64,000 nt of DNA from Misgurnus anguillicaudatus (lineage: Eukaryota; Chordata; Actinopteri; Cypriniformes; Cobitidae). The DNA is taken from NCBI RefSeq assembly GCF_027580225.2, contig NC_073346.2:9078001-9142000 (forward strand). Direction: 5' to 3'. The position numbers and the translations under genes were made by a program. Shown here piece after piece: positions 1 through 13,600 of the stretch; positions within the stretch are counted from its first letter, which is position 1, and every line of letters begins with the position of its first letter. Under the pieces are notes generated by a model. It worked only from the letters and a program-made list of their open reading frames with translations, ran no database searches and was not told where the DNA came from.

Positions 1-367
1 GCGGGTAGAGTTGGTTGTGCTCCAAAGTACTTCAACAGTGTTCCTGAAAAAAAATAGCGTTGGATAAGTGCATAGTTGATCGAGCAGAATGAGTTTATTT
101 GCTAATTTTTCATTACTTACACAACAAGCAATAAATAAATAAATATGAGGATAGCACTGTTACATCACTACCCACCATATAAATAAGATTGAAGTCTATT
201 TTCATCACAGAAATCTCCCTACACAACATGGTATTGGTATATATTCTCATAAAGTCCAATACCATCTCTTACCAAAGATCTTAGACAGAGAGCGCATGTG
301 CTTTGCCTATGAAGCTGGAACGTTACCGATGTTGGAACGTTCACTTCAACACACAGCAATGCTAGCT

Positions 368-1286
368 AGGGGTGTGATGGATCACAAAACTCACGGTTCG
401 GATCACATTATGTTTTTTGAGGCACAGATCTGATCATTTTTCGGATCAGCAGAATAAGGGGTTGGAAAAACTAATAAAAAATGAGGAAATTACTTACAAA
501 CATTTATAAAAAAACAAAGTTGCACATTAAGTAAGGGCTAAAATTAGCATTAGGTACAGAAATCAAATCAAATGAATCATAACACTTTATTGTATGAATT
601 AAATATAATTATTCTTCTTTAGAGCTACAGAAGTGATTTTCTCTTTGTCTTGGAAGGTTTGATTAACATTAAAGACACAGACTTAAGTAGGTTAATTAAG
701 GTTACTGTCTCTTTAAGAGAAGCACGGACATGGTTTCTGCCTAAACTATACATAAACCGTCCAAAGACATAAACAAATGTTTTTATTGGAAAACAGTACT
801 GTGGAGATCATTTTGTTTGTATGTGCACTGTCAAGAACAGAAAGATTTTATGTTCGTCTCTCCATGTGTGCCCTACTAAGTGCACTTATATGCGGCGCGC
901 TCACACAGACGGAAATACAGACGGCGGAGCATAAAACCGTTATGTTGTTTTCAGTGCTCTATTCCTCAAATATATGTTAATGGACTACAGTATGACACAA
1001 AATAGCGTAACTCTCTCTAAAGTTTAAACATCAAGTGTTAGTGTTCTGATCTCTGAAGGGAGCTGAGCTGGGCTGGACAATTTAAACCGCATGGGCATTG
1101 GGCATGCAGAATACTGCTCACTTTAGCGCCTTTTTGTGGGATAAATTGTTTAAAATCACTTGAAATGTTAACTTTTGCAAGCCTTTGAAACACGTGCAAA
1201 TGATAAACTTTCACTATTTAAGCGCATGCGAGCCGAACCGTGGGTCCATCACGGTCACGGATTAACGTCGATCTGTCACACCACTA
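368..1286. mobile_element. Candidate non-autonomous inverted-repeat transposon (hAT-like)
   Basis: The left end reads AGGGGTGTGATGG and then CACGGTTCGG. The reverse complement of the right end (about 1215-1286) reads TAGTGGTGTGACAG and then CACGGTTCGG, so the two ends form imperfect terminal inverted repeats about 30-60 bp long. No transposase frame is visible inside. Superfamily assignment is weak because no clean target duplication could be identified. Confidence 0.5.
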
Positions 1287-1654
1287 ACACAAATTAAACA
1301 TACTGTATATAATCATGCAAACATACCTTTATCTTGCTCTTTTTTTCTCATCCTCTGTCCTTTTCTTTGTTCTCTTTTCGGCCCCAGAGGGATATATCCT
1401 TTTTTTGTGACATGTCAAATGGCTCATCATTGTTTACAGTGAGTGACGACGTCGTGCACTTGCGCGCGGACGCGCAGGTGGCGCAGGTGTCTATGTTGTG
1501 CCTGACTAAAACGCTAGCACTGCAGACACATAGTTGTCTGCAAATCAAAATTTTCTTGTCTTTAATTATTCATTTATAAATTCGTATTCATTCATTCATC
1601 CATTTATATTACCTGTTTAAGTTATTTAATTGTATAAAAAAATATTTAAAAAAA

Positions 1655-1733
1655 CGATTGGGGTGGGGGCCCCCTGGTGGCCAGCGGGGCCCTAAGCAGC
1701 CGCTTGGTTCGCTTATGCCTCGGGCCGGCCCTG
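1655..1733 (-). mobile_element. Fragment of a transposon end (CAGGGCCGGCCC type)
   Basis: On the - strand the segment begins CAGGGCCGGCCC, a terminus typical of fish hAT elements, followed by GC-rich sequence unlike its AT-rich surroundings. The partner end was not found, so this is called a one-ended remnant. Confidence 0.4.
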
Positions 1734-2129
1734 CTGTGCCATCTTGTGGCCAGTGGTAGTAATGCAGCTTTTATAAATAGGCTACAGTACATACTGTACA
1801 TAAAACAAATGTTTATTAAAAAATAAAGAAGAAAAAAAACTAAATCACAGTCTGTCTCAGTCCAGAAAATCTGGATGTACAGTAGCACCTCTACTTTAAT
1901 AGACAGTAGACATGTCTAGTGGAGAATATGTTAAACGCAGTGTGGTGTGTCTGGAGACCTCTGCTGGTATTGATTTCTCACAAAGCTCTTCTACAGAACA
2001 TCTCATTCTTTATAACAGAAAACAAACTAGACGATTGGTTAAATGAGTTATGATTTGTTTGCAGTGCATTCAGAAAGTATCCCCTTTACTTTTTTCAAAT
2101 ATTTTTATGTTTCAGATACAATTGTTTAA

Positions 2130-2368
2130 AGGTGCAGTGTGTAATTTTTAGAAGGATCTCTGGACAGAAATGCAAAATAATTTACAAAACTTTATTATCA
2201 GGGGTGTATAAAGCCCTTTCATAATGAACCGTTATGTGTTTATTGCCTTAGAATGAGACCTTTTTATCTACATACACTGAGGGTCCCCTTACACGGAAGT
2301 CGCCATTTTGTGCCGCCATTTTTCTACAGAAGCCCTTAACGGACAATTTTTTTTAATAAGTTGTCTCA
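2130..2368. mobile_element. TTAA MITE family 1, truncated copy
   Basis: TTAA (2126-2129) is followed by AGGTGCAGTGTGTAATTTTT. The next ~235 bp match, in reverse complement, the right half of the complete copy at 8172-8536 (shared landmarks: AATGAACCGTTATGTG and AAGTCGCCATTTTGTG). Similarity stops near 2368, so the far end is missing. TTAA target use suggests the piggyBac or Kolobok type; the transposase source is unknown. Confidence 0.75.
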
Positions 2369-2709
2369 GATATTTACGAAAATATCATATTTGCGTAAGT
2401 ATTCATACCTTTGCCCCAGCTTCTTCTCAGTACTATGAAAGGGCTACTCCAAATGTGACAATATTGAATTATGACAATTTTGGTCGCCATAACAAATTTT
2501 AGGCATCTGTTCAATCTGACCAACTGTGTATCACAAAATTAAAAATTTTGGAGGAAGAGGATTTTTCAGATGTCAAACTAGAAGAACGTTGGAAAATCTC
2601 ATTGCACCATTTAAAGAGTTTCTGATATCATATTTATTTCCTCAAAAAACTGAGTAACTTCTGTGTTCTTACCACAATACTGACGGGGTGCAACGAGGAT
2701 GAAGTTTAA

Positions 2710-3085
2710 AGAGAAAGTTCACTCAAAAATGAAAATTCTGTCATCATGTACTCACTTATGTTGTTACAAACCTGTATACCGGTAAATGTATTTGTTCTGA
2801 TGAACACAAAAGAATATATTTTAAGGAATGTTTGTAACCAAACCAATCAGAGGCCCCGTTGACTTCCATAATAATAATAATAATAATTTGTTATATTTAT
2901 TTAACACTTTTCTGCAGCACTCCAAGCGCTTTACATTTGAAAGGGAGGATTCTCTGAACCACCACTTATGTGAAAAAAGAATACTGTGGATATCAATGGG
3001 GCCTCTGATCAGTTTGGTTACAAACATCATCAGAACAAAGAAATGTATACAGGTTTGTAACAAAATTTTTGAGTGAACTACCCCT
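2710..3085. mobile_element. TTAA MITE family 2, copy with internal insertion
   Basis: Flanked by TTAA at 2706-2709 and 3086-3089. The ends are inverted repeats (AAAGTTCACTCAAAAATGAA on the left, TTTTTGAGTGAACTACCCCT on the right). The two arms meet around a 'gaccccgt'-like centre in other copies, but here the centre is split by about 110 bp starting with an AAT microsatellite (2868-2887), followed by a fragment (2888-2977) resembling a common fish dispersed repeat. This is the same family whose core has been amplified at 55540-57122. Confidence 0.75.
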
Positions 3086-4376
3086 TTAAATAGTTACGTG
3101 TGACTGTTAGTTGGATTTGCACTTACATAGACATGTCTATTAATCTGAACATACATTATGTACACTGATGTGGGATTATTATCAGGGGAGACCACTACAG
3201 TATTGTCTTGGTTAAAGGATTTAAGTTTTTCCAAAGCCTTTCCTTTGTTCTGTTTACACTGCCACTGAAAACTTTAAATAAAAAAAAAACATCCAATACA
3301 ATACATATGATTTCATTGCAAAAATCTGTTTGGTCAGCTAGTTTTGAATGGCTGTCAATAGATAAAGATGTTTTTTGGGCAAAACATGAACTGTCAGGCC
3401 AATTACTTCCTTATACATATCGATACTGTATACGTTGATATATAGTTGCTTTATGGTTAATACTTCTTTTCTAAGATAACCATTTGGAGGTTGTGTATCA
3501 TCTGTTACCTTTCACAGCCACACACATCATTTTTAATGAGTACTTTAATGCTTAAATGTAAAACAAATGTGAATTTTAGTATATAGGATAAGCCTGGATA
3601 TTTCTAATTTGTCACAGGAAAATCAGGTTATTCCCAAACCTGTGTGGAGAAAAATCCTAATTAACTAAACGTCCAGCTCTGCTTTCCCTTGACACCAATT
3701 TTGCAAATAATGGTCAAGGCGTTTTAACACACAGTTGTTATGCAACACAGCAAACAAACATGTTTTTTGTTCCAAGATATATCGAGGTTAAGACGAACTG
3801 TTGGGTTGTACATGCACACGAATTCCTTAGTGTCCAATTAGACTGAATGTAGACTGTATTACTCTGTGTGTTTTATTCCGCCTTATTCAAATGCATACAT
3901 TAACATCATAAAAACAAAGTGTTTCATCACAAATATATGTGTTTTTGAGGCTGCATAAATCAACTGAAAAAGTAGTATAGCACGTTTAATTGGTGTATAC
4001 AGCTTTAGGTAGATTATGATGTCACTATAGAAACCACCTGAAATAACACAAGAGTTCCCTTGATACCCACCGCGCGCTCAATGCGCGTACACGCTCGAGT
4101 GCCCTCTCAGCGCGCACAACACCGTTACTGAGCGTTTATACTTTTTTGTGGTAACTTTAATGTCATGAAACTTATTTAGGCTGTTTTTCCAACGTGCACA
4201 TTTGGCTGTTGGCTTATTGTTTGGCAAAGATATGTTTATGCATACGGGTTGCTTCGACCATGAGGGCAGCATGCACAGCATTATATTGGAGATATAACCG
4301 GATTAAATCGTCCCATTGCGCCCCTTGCACGCTCCACGCAGCTTTTCTCTATTGTCAACTTTAACCTTGCGCGGCC

Positions 4377-4663
4377 ATGAACGCGGAGAAGCCCAACTTT
4401 TTGTCTCAACCTGAAGTCAAAAACATTTATTTCTATCGTAATGGAGATCCGTATTACGAGCCCAGGCGTTTGGTGATCAACGCGAAACGGGTCTCGACCT
4501 TCGACACGCTGCTGCGCGAGGTGACCGGTGGCGTGCGCGCTCAGTTTGGAGCCGTGAGGAATATCTACACCCCTACAGGAGGACACAGAGTCAACTCACT
4601 GGAGCACTTGAAGAGCGGAGATCAGTATGTGGCTGCTGGACGAGAGAAGTTCAAGAAAATAGA
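4377..4663 (+). CDS. dcdc2: dcdc2 coding exon 1 (DCX domain 1)
   Basis: Encodes residues 1-95 plus two bases of codon 96. It begins MNAEKPNFLSQPEVKNIYFY and contains nearly all of the first doublecortin domain: the YRNGD strand, the RRLVI strand, the TFDTLLREVT helix and GAVRNIYTP. Donor GA|gtaagc. The open frame would stop at the next codon if it were not spliced. Confidence 0.95.
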
Positions 4664-7600
4664 GTAAGCAAGCTTCTCTGTAAACTTATAAACTCTAGGC
4701 TATTCATCCATTACTCATTTTTTACCATTCTATTATTTTAAAATAATAGTTAAACCATCTCAACTATAGCAGCAAAATTGGAATTATGTGGAGACAAAAG
4801 GTTGGCAAATGTTAAAAAATAATATGCGATATAGCCACAGCTCTGGACGTTCTTTCACCAACGTCATCGAGGTGCATCATGGGATTGCTTATTTTTTTAA
4901 AACAGTGTTGAATTATTTTACATATTCCATTGTTTTTTTCCTTTCTTTTATTAAGCAAACACATTCATAAAAGAGCACCTAAAAAGGAGCACATTAATGC
5001 TTATAAAAGAGCATTATGCTTTTCCTGATTTTACCTTTCCTTCTGTGTGTAAATGTGTGTTCGTACATGTAAACGGTCGACAAAATTACAAATTACAAAT
5101 CTTAAAGCCCAAAATAAAGTAAGTTATTGTCTCTAACAGAAATCACTTCAACTGGACTACAGTGAAAGGCTAAGTTGTAGTTCTTTAATTACTTCCGTAT
5201 ATGAGGACATGTTATTCATTTGCATAATGCCTGCCCACTAACTAAATGCTTATGTAGCCTAGTATTTGGCTGCTCACGTATTTTACTTTTGCAAGTCTCT
5301 TGTAGGTACATCTGAGATTTGAAATACTTTATAATTCACTGTGAAAGTTATCATGTATTATACAAAGAGCACAACTCTCCATCGCATATTTGCGATGCTA
5401 AATGCGCACATTGAACTGATGACAATACTGGATGAGGCCACTCAGGGTTGCTAACTATGCTCGTTGTTACCATTGAACTCTGTTGGTACAACAGAATTTG
5501 CGACTTGCTTTCGGAAAACGCAAAGGGTCCGTAAAGTCTGCACTACATGATGTCATCAAAGTGAGGAGGACCACAAGTCCAGAGTGTGCCATTTGGGACA
5601 GGGCCATTTACGATACAAGCTCTAGTCTAGTGTGTATACACCTAGTAAGCCAATCATAACAGATTGGTCCAGCTTGAACAATTAGAGCATTTTAGGAATT
5701 TCATTGGCCATTTCTCAACCGGAAGGCTATACAGCAGGCTGCATACATCACCAAGCCTGGTTTATTTCAGTTAACTGACCATTACATTCGCAAGTCATAA
5801 GCATATTACAACGATTTATAATTAACTAAGAATAACAGTCTTCTTTATGTTAATATTCTGAAATAAGACAGTCTTGGTGATGTATGCATCCTGCAAATGC
5901 GACCTCCGAAGAATGCAGCCTTACGTTTGAGAAATGACCGTAGAGTCCGGAAGTAACATAATGTTTGGGAAAGTTTGGGAAGAGTGGCAGAACAATAAAG
6001 TCAAATAATGAAAATCTTTTTTATTTCTCCGGAAAAAAATATCGAAATAGGGCATAATATACTGATAGAAAAAAAATTCAAAAATTGCCTCTAACTGAGC
6101 AGTACCCTTAAAAAAAGATCCTTATATGTACAAATAATCTTGTAATTTATAATTTTAATTATTAGAAGTTAATTTCATTAAACATGTTGTTTATAAGAAG
6201 TTAATATGCTTGTTTTTATAGTTATTTACAGATAGGAACCAGGAAGAAAAGATCACTTCAGACAAATGGACTGGTAAGGAACACATTCATATTTTATTTC
6301 TAATAAACCCAACGTGACTCAAAATGTATATAGTGCAGTTAATGGAAGCTTAAGTCCTTGTCATATTAATAATAATAAAAACATGGGTGAAGGTTAAGCA
6401 CAATCATTCAGTGTAACAGTCAATTACTGAGCAATAATATTTATGACTTGGCCAGGTTGGTTACTAATGTACTCGTGTATATATAGAGTGACAGGTCCCA
6501 GTGGTCCAGGTACCATAACAGTGCAAGTTGAATACACTGTTACCAGACCCCAAAGGATATAAACATTAGCAAACAAATGAAGAGTTTAAGATCATATATT
6601 TATAACACAAGTGTCTGTTCACATATATGCCTGGATCATTAGTGTGGCATGTTGCACTTGCTTTAGCGTTCGAGAAAAACTACCTGAGCGAGATGTAACG
6701 TTTAGACAGGCAATCTCTTTTGTCGTCCGAGAAGAATCGCTTTGTTGTCGGCTCATTTAGCAATGAATTATTAACCTGTGAATTATTATCCACCTTCTTG
6801 GATGCGTGTTTAAGACAATGGCTCGCTCCCAATGTTCTCGCTCCCTGAGACAGCCTAAGTGATATTTCATATAGGCAGTGAATGAAAAGAAAGAGAAAAC
6901 AAGTCCAGGGACTTTACGATGGTCTTAAAATTTTATGAACTCTCAAACAAAGTGAGTATCGTCACACCTACTGAGGAGCTACTTTCTTCATTTCGCTCTA
7001 AAGGGCTGTTGCCATGGTATTTGGTGATACAATGTCCTCCTAATCATCATTAGGTAAACTTTAATAGCTAATTTTATTTATGATAAAGACCACACGTGGT
7101 CTGTACAAGATCCTGATTGTTTCAATTACAGTGACCCTTCAGAGAGGATGGTCTGTGGCCTGGCAGTGTCCCAAAGACACACGGTCCCTCTGTTTTATCA
7201 CAAGCACCCTACTGGGTTACCAGGGGATACGTCGGGGCACAGAGAGATGCTGAAACACTAGATGAGAGCAGTTGTCAGCCTGTGTTTGAGTTCAACTGAG
7301 CAAAGTCCTCGCTTAAATAAACCAGTAAATCTAACACACATCTCAGACTGTGATAGCGAGTGAGCTGTTCTCAGATTTTAACATCTTGAGGTGAATATTA
7401 GGTGGTTCCCTTTCTTAACGTTGTGACACTAGGGGTTCGCCATTGGGAGCCCCAATCACCTTAATTTTTTAGAAAAGGTCAATGAAATTTGGCAAGGAGA
7501 ATATGCATGCCAGTCTTCATCCCGGACATCCTGGTATAAAAGGGAAATGGTGCGCAACATTCAGCGGTTTCCTCATCTTGCCTTGTCGAGTGTTAGGGGT

Positions 7601-10600
7601 TGTGCACACCAAAACTTTTAAACGTGGCTGAAAACGCCTGGACAACCCCGAATGCCAGCTGTTTTTCAGCTGAGTGCCAGCTTTCTTCAGCTAAGCGGTT
7701 TGGTAGCTCTGATACATCAGCTGTGAGACGTTGGTTGCTGTGATACTTGTCCCGCCCCTCCTCTACTGTGATAGGACGTCTGCGTGAGAACTGACATTGA
7801 CGAGCGGAGCTTTTCATCCAAAGTTGAAAATTTTTCAAGTCTCAGCGCTGAGCGCGGAAACACCGCCGGGCGCTGGTTTTGCAGCACAGAAGAAAACCAT
7901 TAGCTGTTGGCTTATTTGAAAAAAACAGAGCTTCCATTGGAAACAATTGAAAACATGCGGCGGCTGCGGGCGTAAAAGATTTGGTGTGCACGCCCCCTTA
8001 GAGCTTCCCCTAGATCAGGGGTGCCCAAACTTTTTCCTACCAAAGGACAAAAATCAAACCTGACTGAGGGCTGTGGGCCGAAAGTAAATGTTGCTGTGTT
8101 ATATTAAAATTAAAGTTGCCCTGATTCTCCTAATTTAAAATTTTTTAGTATTTAAAAAATAAATAAGTTAAAGGTGCAGTGTGTACATTTTTGCGGCATC
8201 TAGTGGGGAGGTTGCAAATTGCAACCAAAGGCTCACCTCTTGCTTTTGAAACACATAGAGAAGGTGGTAGCCACCACCTGACAAACATAGACAACTATGA
8301 GACAACTTAGTAAAAAAGTTTGTCCGTAATGAGCTTCTGTAAAAACATGGCGGCACAAAATGGCGACTTCCATGTAAGGGGACCCTCTGTGTATGTAGAT
8401 AAAAACATCTCATTCTAAAGTAATAAACACATAACGGTTCATTATGAAAGGTCTTTATACACCTCTGATAATATGGTTTTGTGTATTATTTTGCATTTCT
8501 GTCAAGAGATTTTACTAAAAATTACACACTGCACCTTTAAATACATTTCAGTAAAAAATTTTGTAATGTACAAATAAAACAAAATATTTTACATTTTAGA
8601 AAATGTTTAATTAGAAATATAAACACCTGCGTCAATTAGGGCTGTGACATTGGTGGCAACCAACGGTTATATAATGTGTGTTTGGGGGGGTAAGGGCATG
8701 CGCATATGTGCGTGAGCTTATTGATGCATATACGTCTTAAATATAATGCATATATTTTGAAATATAAAAATGTAAACGAGGATCAGATATAAGTTTCTTA
8801 ACAAACACGTGTGTTCATGTGTGCTCATCACAACGTCAAGCAATGCTTAGGTTACTTCCCTTACGAAAATTAACCATGGTTTTATTGTGGTAAAAGTTTA
8901 GTAACCATGTTTTTTTGGTGTATTGATTACTATTATTGATTACAGACCTTCATTGGCTCCAGCATGCTGGTTCTGCTGATAAAGCTTGTGAGTGAGACAA
9001 TCGATCTGCCTCTGGGTGGATTTAATATTAGCAGCCGTACTTGCCTGGGAAGTTTGCTGTGTCCTGAGCACTCACAGCTGGACAATTTGTTTTTGGGCCC
9101 CAGAATGTGCATGAAAATGCAAGTGCAACAAAGAGCTCACAACGCTGTGCACATATGCCTGCAAAATGCTGCCATCTGGAGGAGCTGACTAATGACGCTT
9201 TTCTTTTGCATAGTAACCCACGGGTCAAATCGTGTCAGCTCACCTTACTTTGACTTGTTAGCTTTTTACATTTGCGTTTAGTACCACTTCAGAGTGGGAG
9301 GGATTATAGGCGTGTCGTTATATTTGCGCTACCTACTGCTGTGACATCATACAAAAAGTGGGAACAAGCATTGTTGGAATGCAGTGTTTCCCATACATTC
9401 ATTTATTTGTCAGTCCGCCTCAATATAAAAATTGACCACCAAAAATAGATGTTTGCACACCTCCTTCTCACATGACACTTTCTGTACAAACACCCGTGGC
9501 ATTAGGCGACATGCTCCGCTAAGTTGCAAAAAGACAGCGCAAGCACAAAGGTAAAGCTAATCTTGCATTTTTTTGAGCAATGACATTGAAAGTGACGATT
9601 CTCTCAGACCAATCAGTGATCTACAGTGTTTTCATGTCACGTATCAGCTCAACTCGCTTGGAACCCCAACTTAGGTGGTACTAAAAGAAAAGACCCCAAA
9701 AGTAAGCTATGCAATGGAAAAGCGCCATAAAGCTCTCATTTCAAGCATGTAAGTTTACTTTGTCCTTCGTGGCTAAGGCTTACAATGCTGCGTGCTAGGT
9801 TGCCTCTCACAGAATATGGCCAAATGAAGGTCTAGCTGTATGAGGATAGGTCTGATTTCCACATTAGTGGTCCAAGACCGGCACCTGTGGCTTAACCTTA
9901 TGGAGATGTGTGATGCTGAAGGTTGACCGTTCCTGGCGAGTCCCTGTTGCTCAGACCTCTCTGGAGGATGCCTGTGGGTTCAAAGACCCTGCGCCCCTTC
10001 AACCTTTGCGGGGGCATTTTTGCCGTGGAACATTTTGTGCAGAAGTTCTGTACTGTAGTTTGGCAGGTTGGGGATGGTTGTTTTGTCAGCTTTCTCTTTA
10101 GTTATCTAGCTGCACAGCACCCATGTTGCACATTTAACTCTTTCCCCGCCAGCCAGCGCCAGCATTTTTCATGATTTTCACAAAAGTTTAATGCCTTCCA
10201 GAAAATGTTCTTCTTAAAATATAAAAAAAAAAAATATATCAGATTAAACAACACACCCTCTGTTTTAAAAAAAAAAAAAAAAACGTTTCATCCTACCTTC
10301 ATTAGTTCTCTTGTAATCACCTCTCAAACATGGGTAGGTTTTTTCAAAAACAACCAATTTTGAGCAAAAAGCTGAGATAAATCCATTTTTGCGAAGGACT
10401 TTTCATAGAGATCAGATGCAGAGCGATCTTTAAAACATACACAGAGTTCTTTCTCTTTCACGTGAGGCGCTACTTCCGGGTTGTATAAGTTGCCACCTGG
10501 TGGATATTAGCGGTATTGCGGAAAGACGTAAAATCTCGTCATTGGCGGGGAAGCGTTTTCTCTTAATTGACGAGATATCTCGTCAATGGCGGCGAAAGAG

Positions 10601-13600
10601 TTAAGCTTATTGTGTGGTATCTGAGAACATGGTCTCACTTTCGAGCTATTAAGTTGGCTTAGGCATGATTTTCTCTACTGCACAATCAAATTCGCGTGGC
10701 ACCAGCTCAGGTTCAGTGGCATGCTCTTCACCTCAGGGAGATGACATGCTTGTTATTTGAGCGGAGGTTGTTACCCTACTTTTAAGAAAGCAATTAGATT
10801 GTTCTGTGGTCAAGTTGAACAGAATTTTTCATTCACTATTTTATTGTGCTCAAGATAATGGGTGTGGCTGCGTCCGGTCCTGGTTCTGCATTTCTTAAAC
10901 TGAGGACTTCAGGATGGTCATACAGAAGCATATTGTTTTCTTCAAAACATCACCAGGATTGTTTACCTTTAGCCCCTGTGGTGTTTTGTATAGGGACCTC
11001 TATTGTCACTAAATTGACATTACATCGAGGATACATGTAACCTCTGTTACGAGATGTTGGGAACTAACTATATTGTTCATTGTTTGTTCATTTAAGCTAA
11101 TACATTAATAATATTAACAAATGCAACAATATTGTAAAGTGTTATCCCTTTTTGTAAACTAAAATGAAAGTGAACATTTTGCACCTGTCATTTGTGATGC
11201 ATTTCTTATTTTTCTTTGTGCAGATCAAACCTGTTCCTCAGAGTCGCATAATAGTATCTGCCCGGTTCCTCAAACCCATCAAAGAGCCTTGTGCAATATT
11301 GTAAGCATTTACCACAGCTTCTTTTCATGAAACCTTGAACTTTAGACATTTCTATTCATAGTGATTCAATCTACCCTGTAACCAGCTCAGTGTTCAGGGA
11401 GAAATAATAGGAGCAGAGAAACTTTATAATCAAATATCTCAGTGGGCTTTTAAGCAGCATAATAAACTATTAAAGTCGCAATGAAATTGAAATTAAAAAC
11501 TGTAATTTCTTTTGGAATATTGTGGTATGTATTTTTTTTACAAGTGACTTATCTGTGAGCTTCATGTTTGTATTTTTAATCATGTGCCCTTATAATCTTT
11601 AATCAAAAATGCAAATCTCCTTCCCTCTTCGAAACAATAGGTGTGTTCGACTTCATGTGGCGCTGCGCAGACCAATCAGGGGCTGACTTGAAGCCATTGA
11701 TGTTGGTTACAAATTTTGTTGGACTTGAGCTGGCACTAAAGGCATGTGACTGTGACGTATGGTTTTAAAGTACCACAAGAGCGTTTCGAGAGTAGCTGGC
11801 TGGCTCAGCCAGTGCAGTTTCTCCAGATCGGCTGCGCAGAGTTCTGATGATGACACAGCTCTTCGTGATTGGTCGCCTCACTGATGACAACGATCCCGTG
11901 CATTTTATGTTAAATCCAACCTTCAGTTCCACTAATACACGTTATAAAAACATGAATTTATAATAAGTTAAACTTGTTAATATACTTGTTATAAAGACCA
12001 AACTCTATTGTTTTTTTTAATAATGTAGGCTTATGTTTCCCGTTATTTTTGGCATACAGTATGAGCAGCAATTAAAATATAAGAAACAAAGTGTTTCTGG
12101 TCGCAACTTTTGTTTTCAACAAATTCACCATCTATTTTACTTCATTCTCGATTAAAAATAAAGGAAACACGGCGCACATGTCACTACGGCAAGCAGCAGG
12201 TGTCTGACTTGAAGACACCGTCTTTAACTCCTCCCTCAACTGCAAGCGGCTAACCTAGCCGATCCGTCTGCGCAGCGCAGCATGAACTCAAACACACCTA
12301 ATCACTTTTTACTTCTGGTCATATGGCCATACCATCAGTTCTCGATGGACGAATTCAAGTCCAGCCCTATACCTTTTTTTTATTTCAAAAGCCGTTTCAC
12401 TCGGATATACGTCACCATGGGGAAAATCAGACAATTGTTGCTTCTGTTTCATGACAACTTTAAACTACCAAGAATATATGTGTACAAAAAGTATTTGTAG
12501 ACATAAAGCCACATTAAAATATCTGCATATCATTGCATATGCCATTTAATCACATATGAAACCAAATGGCATATGCAAAGCACTATTTACAAATAGTGCT
12601 TTAGCTTTATATTTAGAACAGTTTTTCAGTCTGCATTTTGCTTTTTGATGGTTGTATCAAGTCTCAAGTTTATTGGTTCTTTATAGCAATCCTGTGTATT
12701 TTCTACTGGTATAAAACAATACATTTTAAGATTTTAAAAAAGAAAATGAAGCGAAGAAGAAATATATTTATATATCACTGGACTATTTAAAGCAAACTGA
12801 CATTTCCTGAAGCAGGAAGATACATTCTGAAAAATTCTCAACTCATGCTGGGATAACAAGCATCATCATTTACACAAACTTGTGTTAGCTTGAGGGCAAA
12901 ACAAATGCTGAGAAATGTTTTTGCGCATCTTTATAAACACCATTAGTGTCATCTAACAGTAAAAATGGAGCGTTTGTGTTTTTGTTCACATGTGTGTCTT
13001 CAGTATTGTGGCCAATGGAGACGTCCTGAATCCAGCCGTGAGGTTACTGATCCCCAGTCGTGTCATCGACCAGTTTGATCGGATTTTAGAGATGATCACA
13101 GACAAAATGGGGCTAAGGATTTTTGGAGGTGTGCGGAGGTATGCATGCTTTGGGAATGATGAATGAGTTACAATCTCGGTATGTTTAATTTTATTTTGTA
13201 TGTTATGTAAAGTTCTTCTTGTTTGTATTGTATTTGTACAGCGAGTAGGCGTAAGTTTAGTATGTTTAAATTTATTGTGTACACCTGTTTTGTTTCCTCA
13301 AATCACTATGTAACACTGTGGTCCTGATGTGTTTGTATGATACAGTATGTAAAATTTGCTTTATTTAATCAGTATTATGCACTAGATTCTGATGGATTAA
13401 ATAAAATACTGTAATAAAAAAAATCATTATTTCCTATACTCGCATTAAAATTTAGACTCATTTTAGTCTGTTTAAGCACCGATAATTAATAATATTAAAT
13501 TTCTTATTTATTTTTTGCAGAAGTTACCTGGAGTGCAAGGATTTACATAATTTAAGATTCACACAATTACAATACTTTCATTTTAACAGCACTTTAGGAC

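Larger units (their letters stand above)
1..4376. other. 5' flank of dcdc2, no gene recognised
   Basis: No exon with homology I recognise. The stretch holds transposon remnants described separately (368-1286, 1655-1733, 2130-2368, 2710-3085) in AT-rich sequence. The short open frames here have no family resemblance. The last ~300 bases before 4377 are richer in CpG (for example around 4070-4130 and 4310-4376) and probably contain the dcdc2 promoter and 5' UTR. I see no convincing TATA box, and no full RFX X-box of the kind expected for a ciliary gene. Confidence 0.6.
6274..11223 (+). other. dcdc2 intron 2
   Basis: 4950 bp, largely transposon derived. Elements listed separately lie at 7596-7997, 8017-8100, 8172-8536, 9240-9730 and 10138-10600. 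The stretches 7380-7590 and 9780-11060 look like decayed retroelement or LTR sequence (short broken open frames, 'gtgacactaggggttcgcc' type block at 7424-7443) but no protease, RT or integrase motif could be read. 6300-7380 shows nothing recognisable. Confidence 0.6.
11301..13003 (+). other. dcdc2 intron 3
   Basis: 1703 bp. Contains the TIR element at 11640-12298 and an AT-rich hairpin at 12577-12602. Nothing else recognised. Confidence 0.8.

Noticed and set aside
4020..4376. RFX X-box in the dcdc2 promoter
   Set aside because: 'ggttgcttcgacc' near 4248 has only a partial match and the wrong spacing.
6231..6273. Alternative dcdc2 exon 2 acceptor at 6231
   Set aside because: With the exon 1 phase it creates an immediate TAG stop and loses the conserved Tyr-Leu before IG.
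9780..11060. LTR retrotransposon with coding genes
   Set aside because: Some phrases look retroelement-like, but no protease, RT, RNase H or integrase motif and no paired LTRs could be read.
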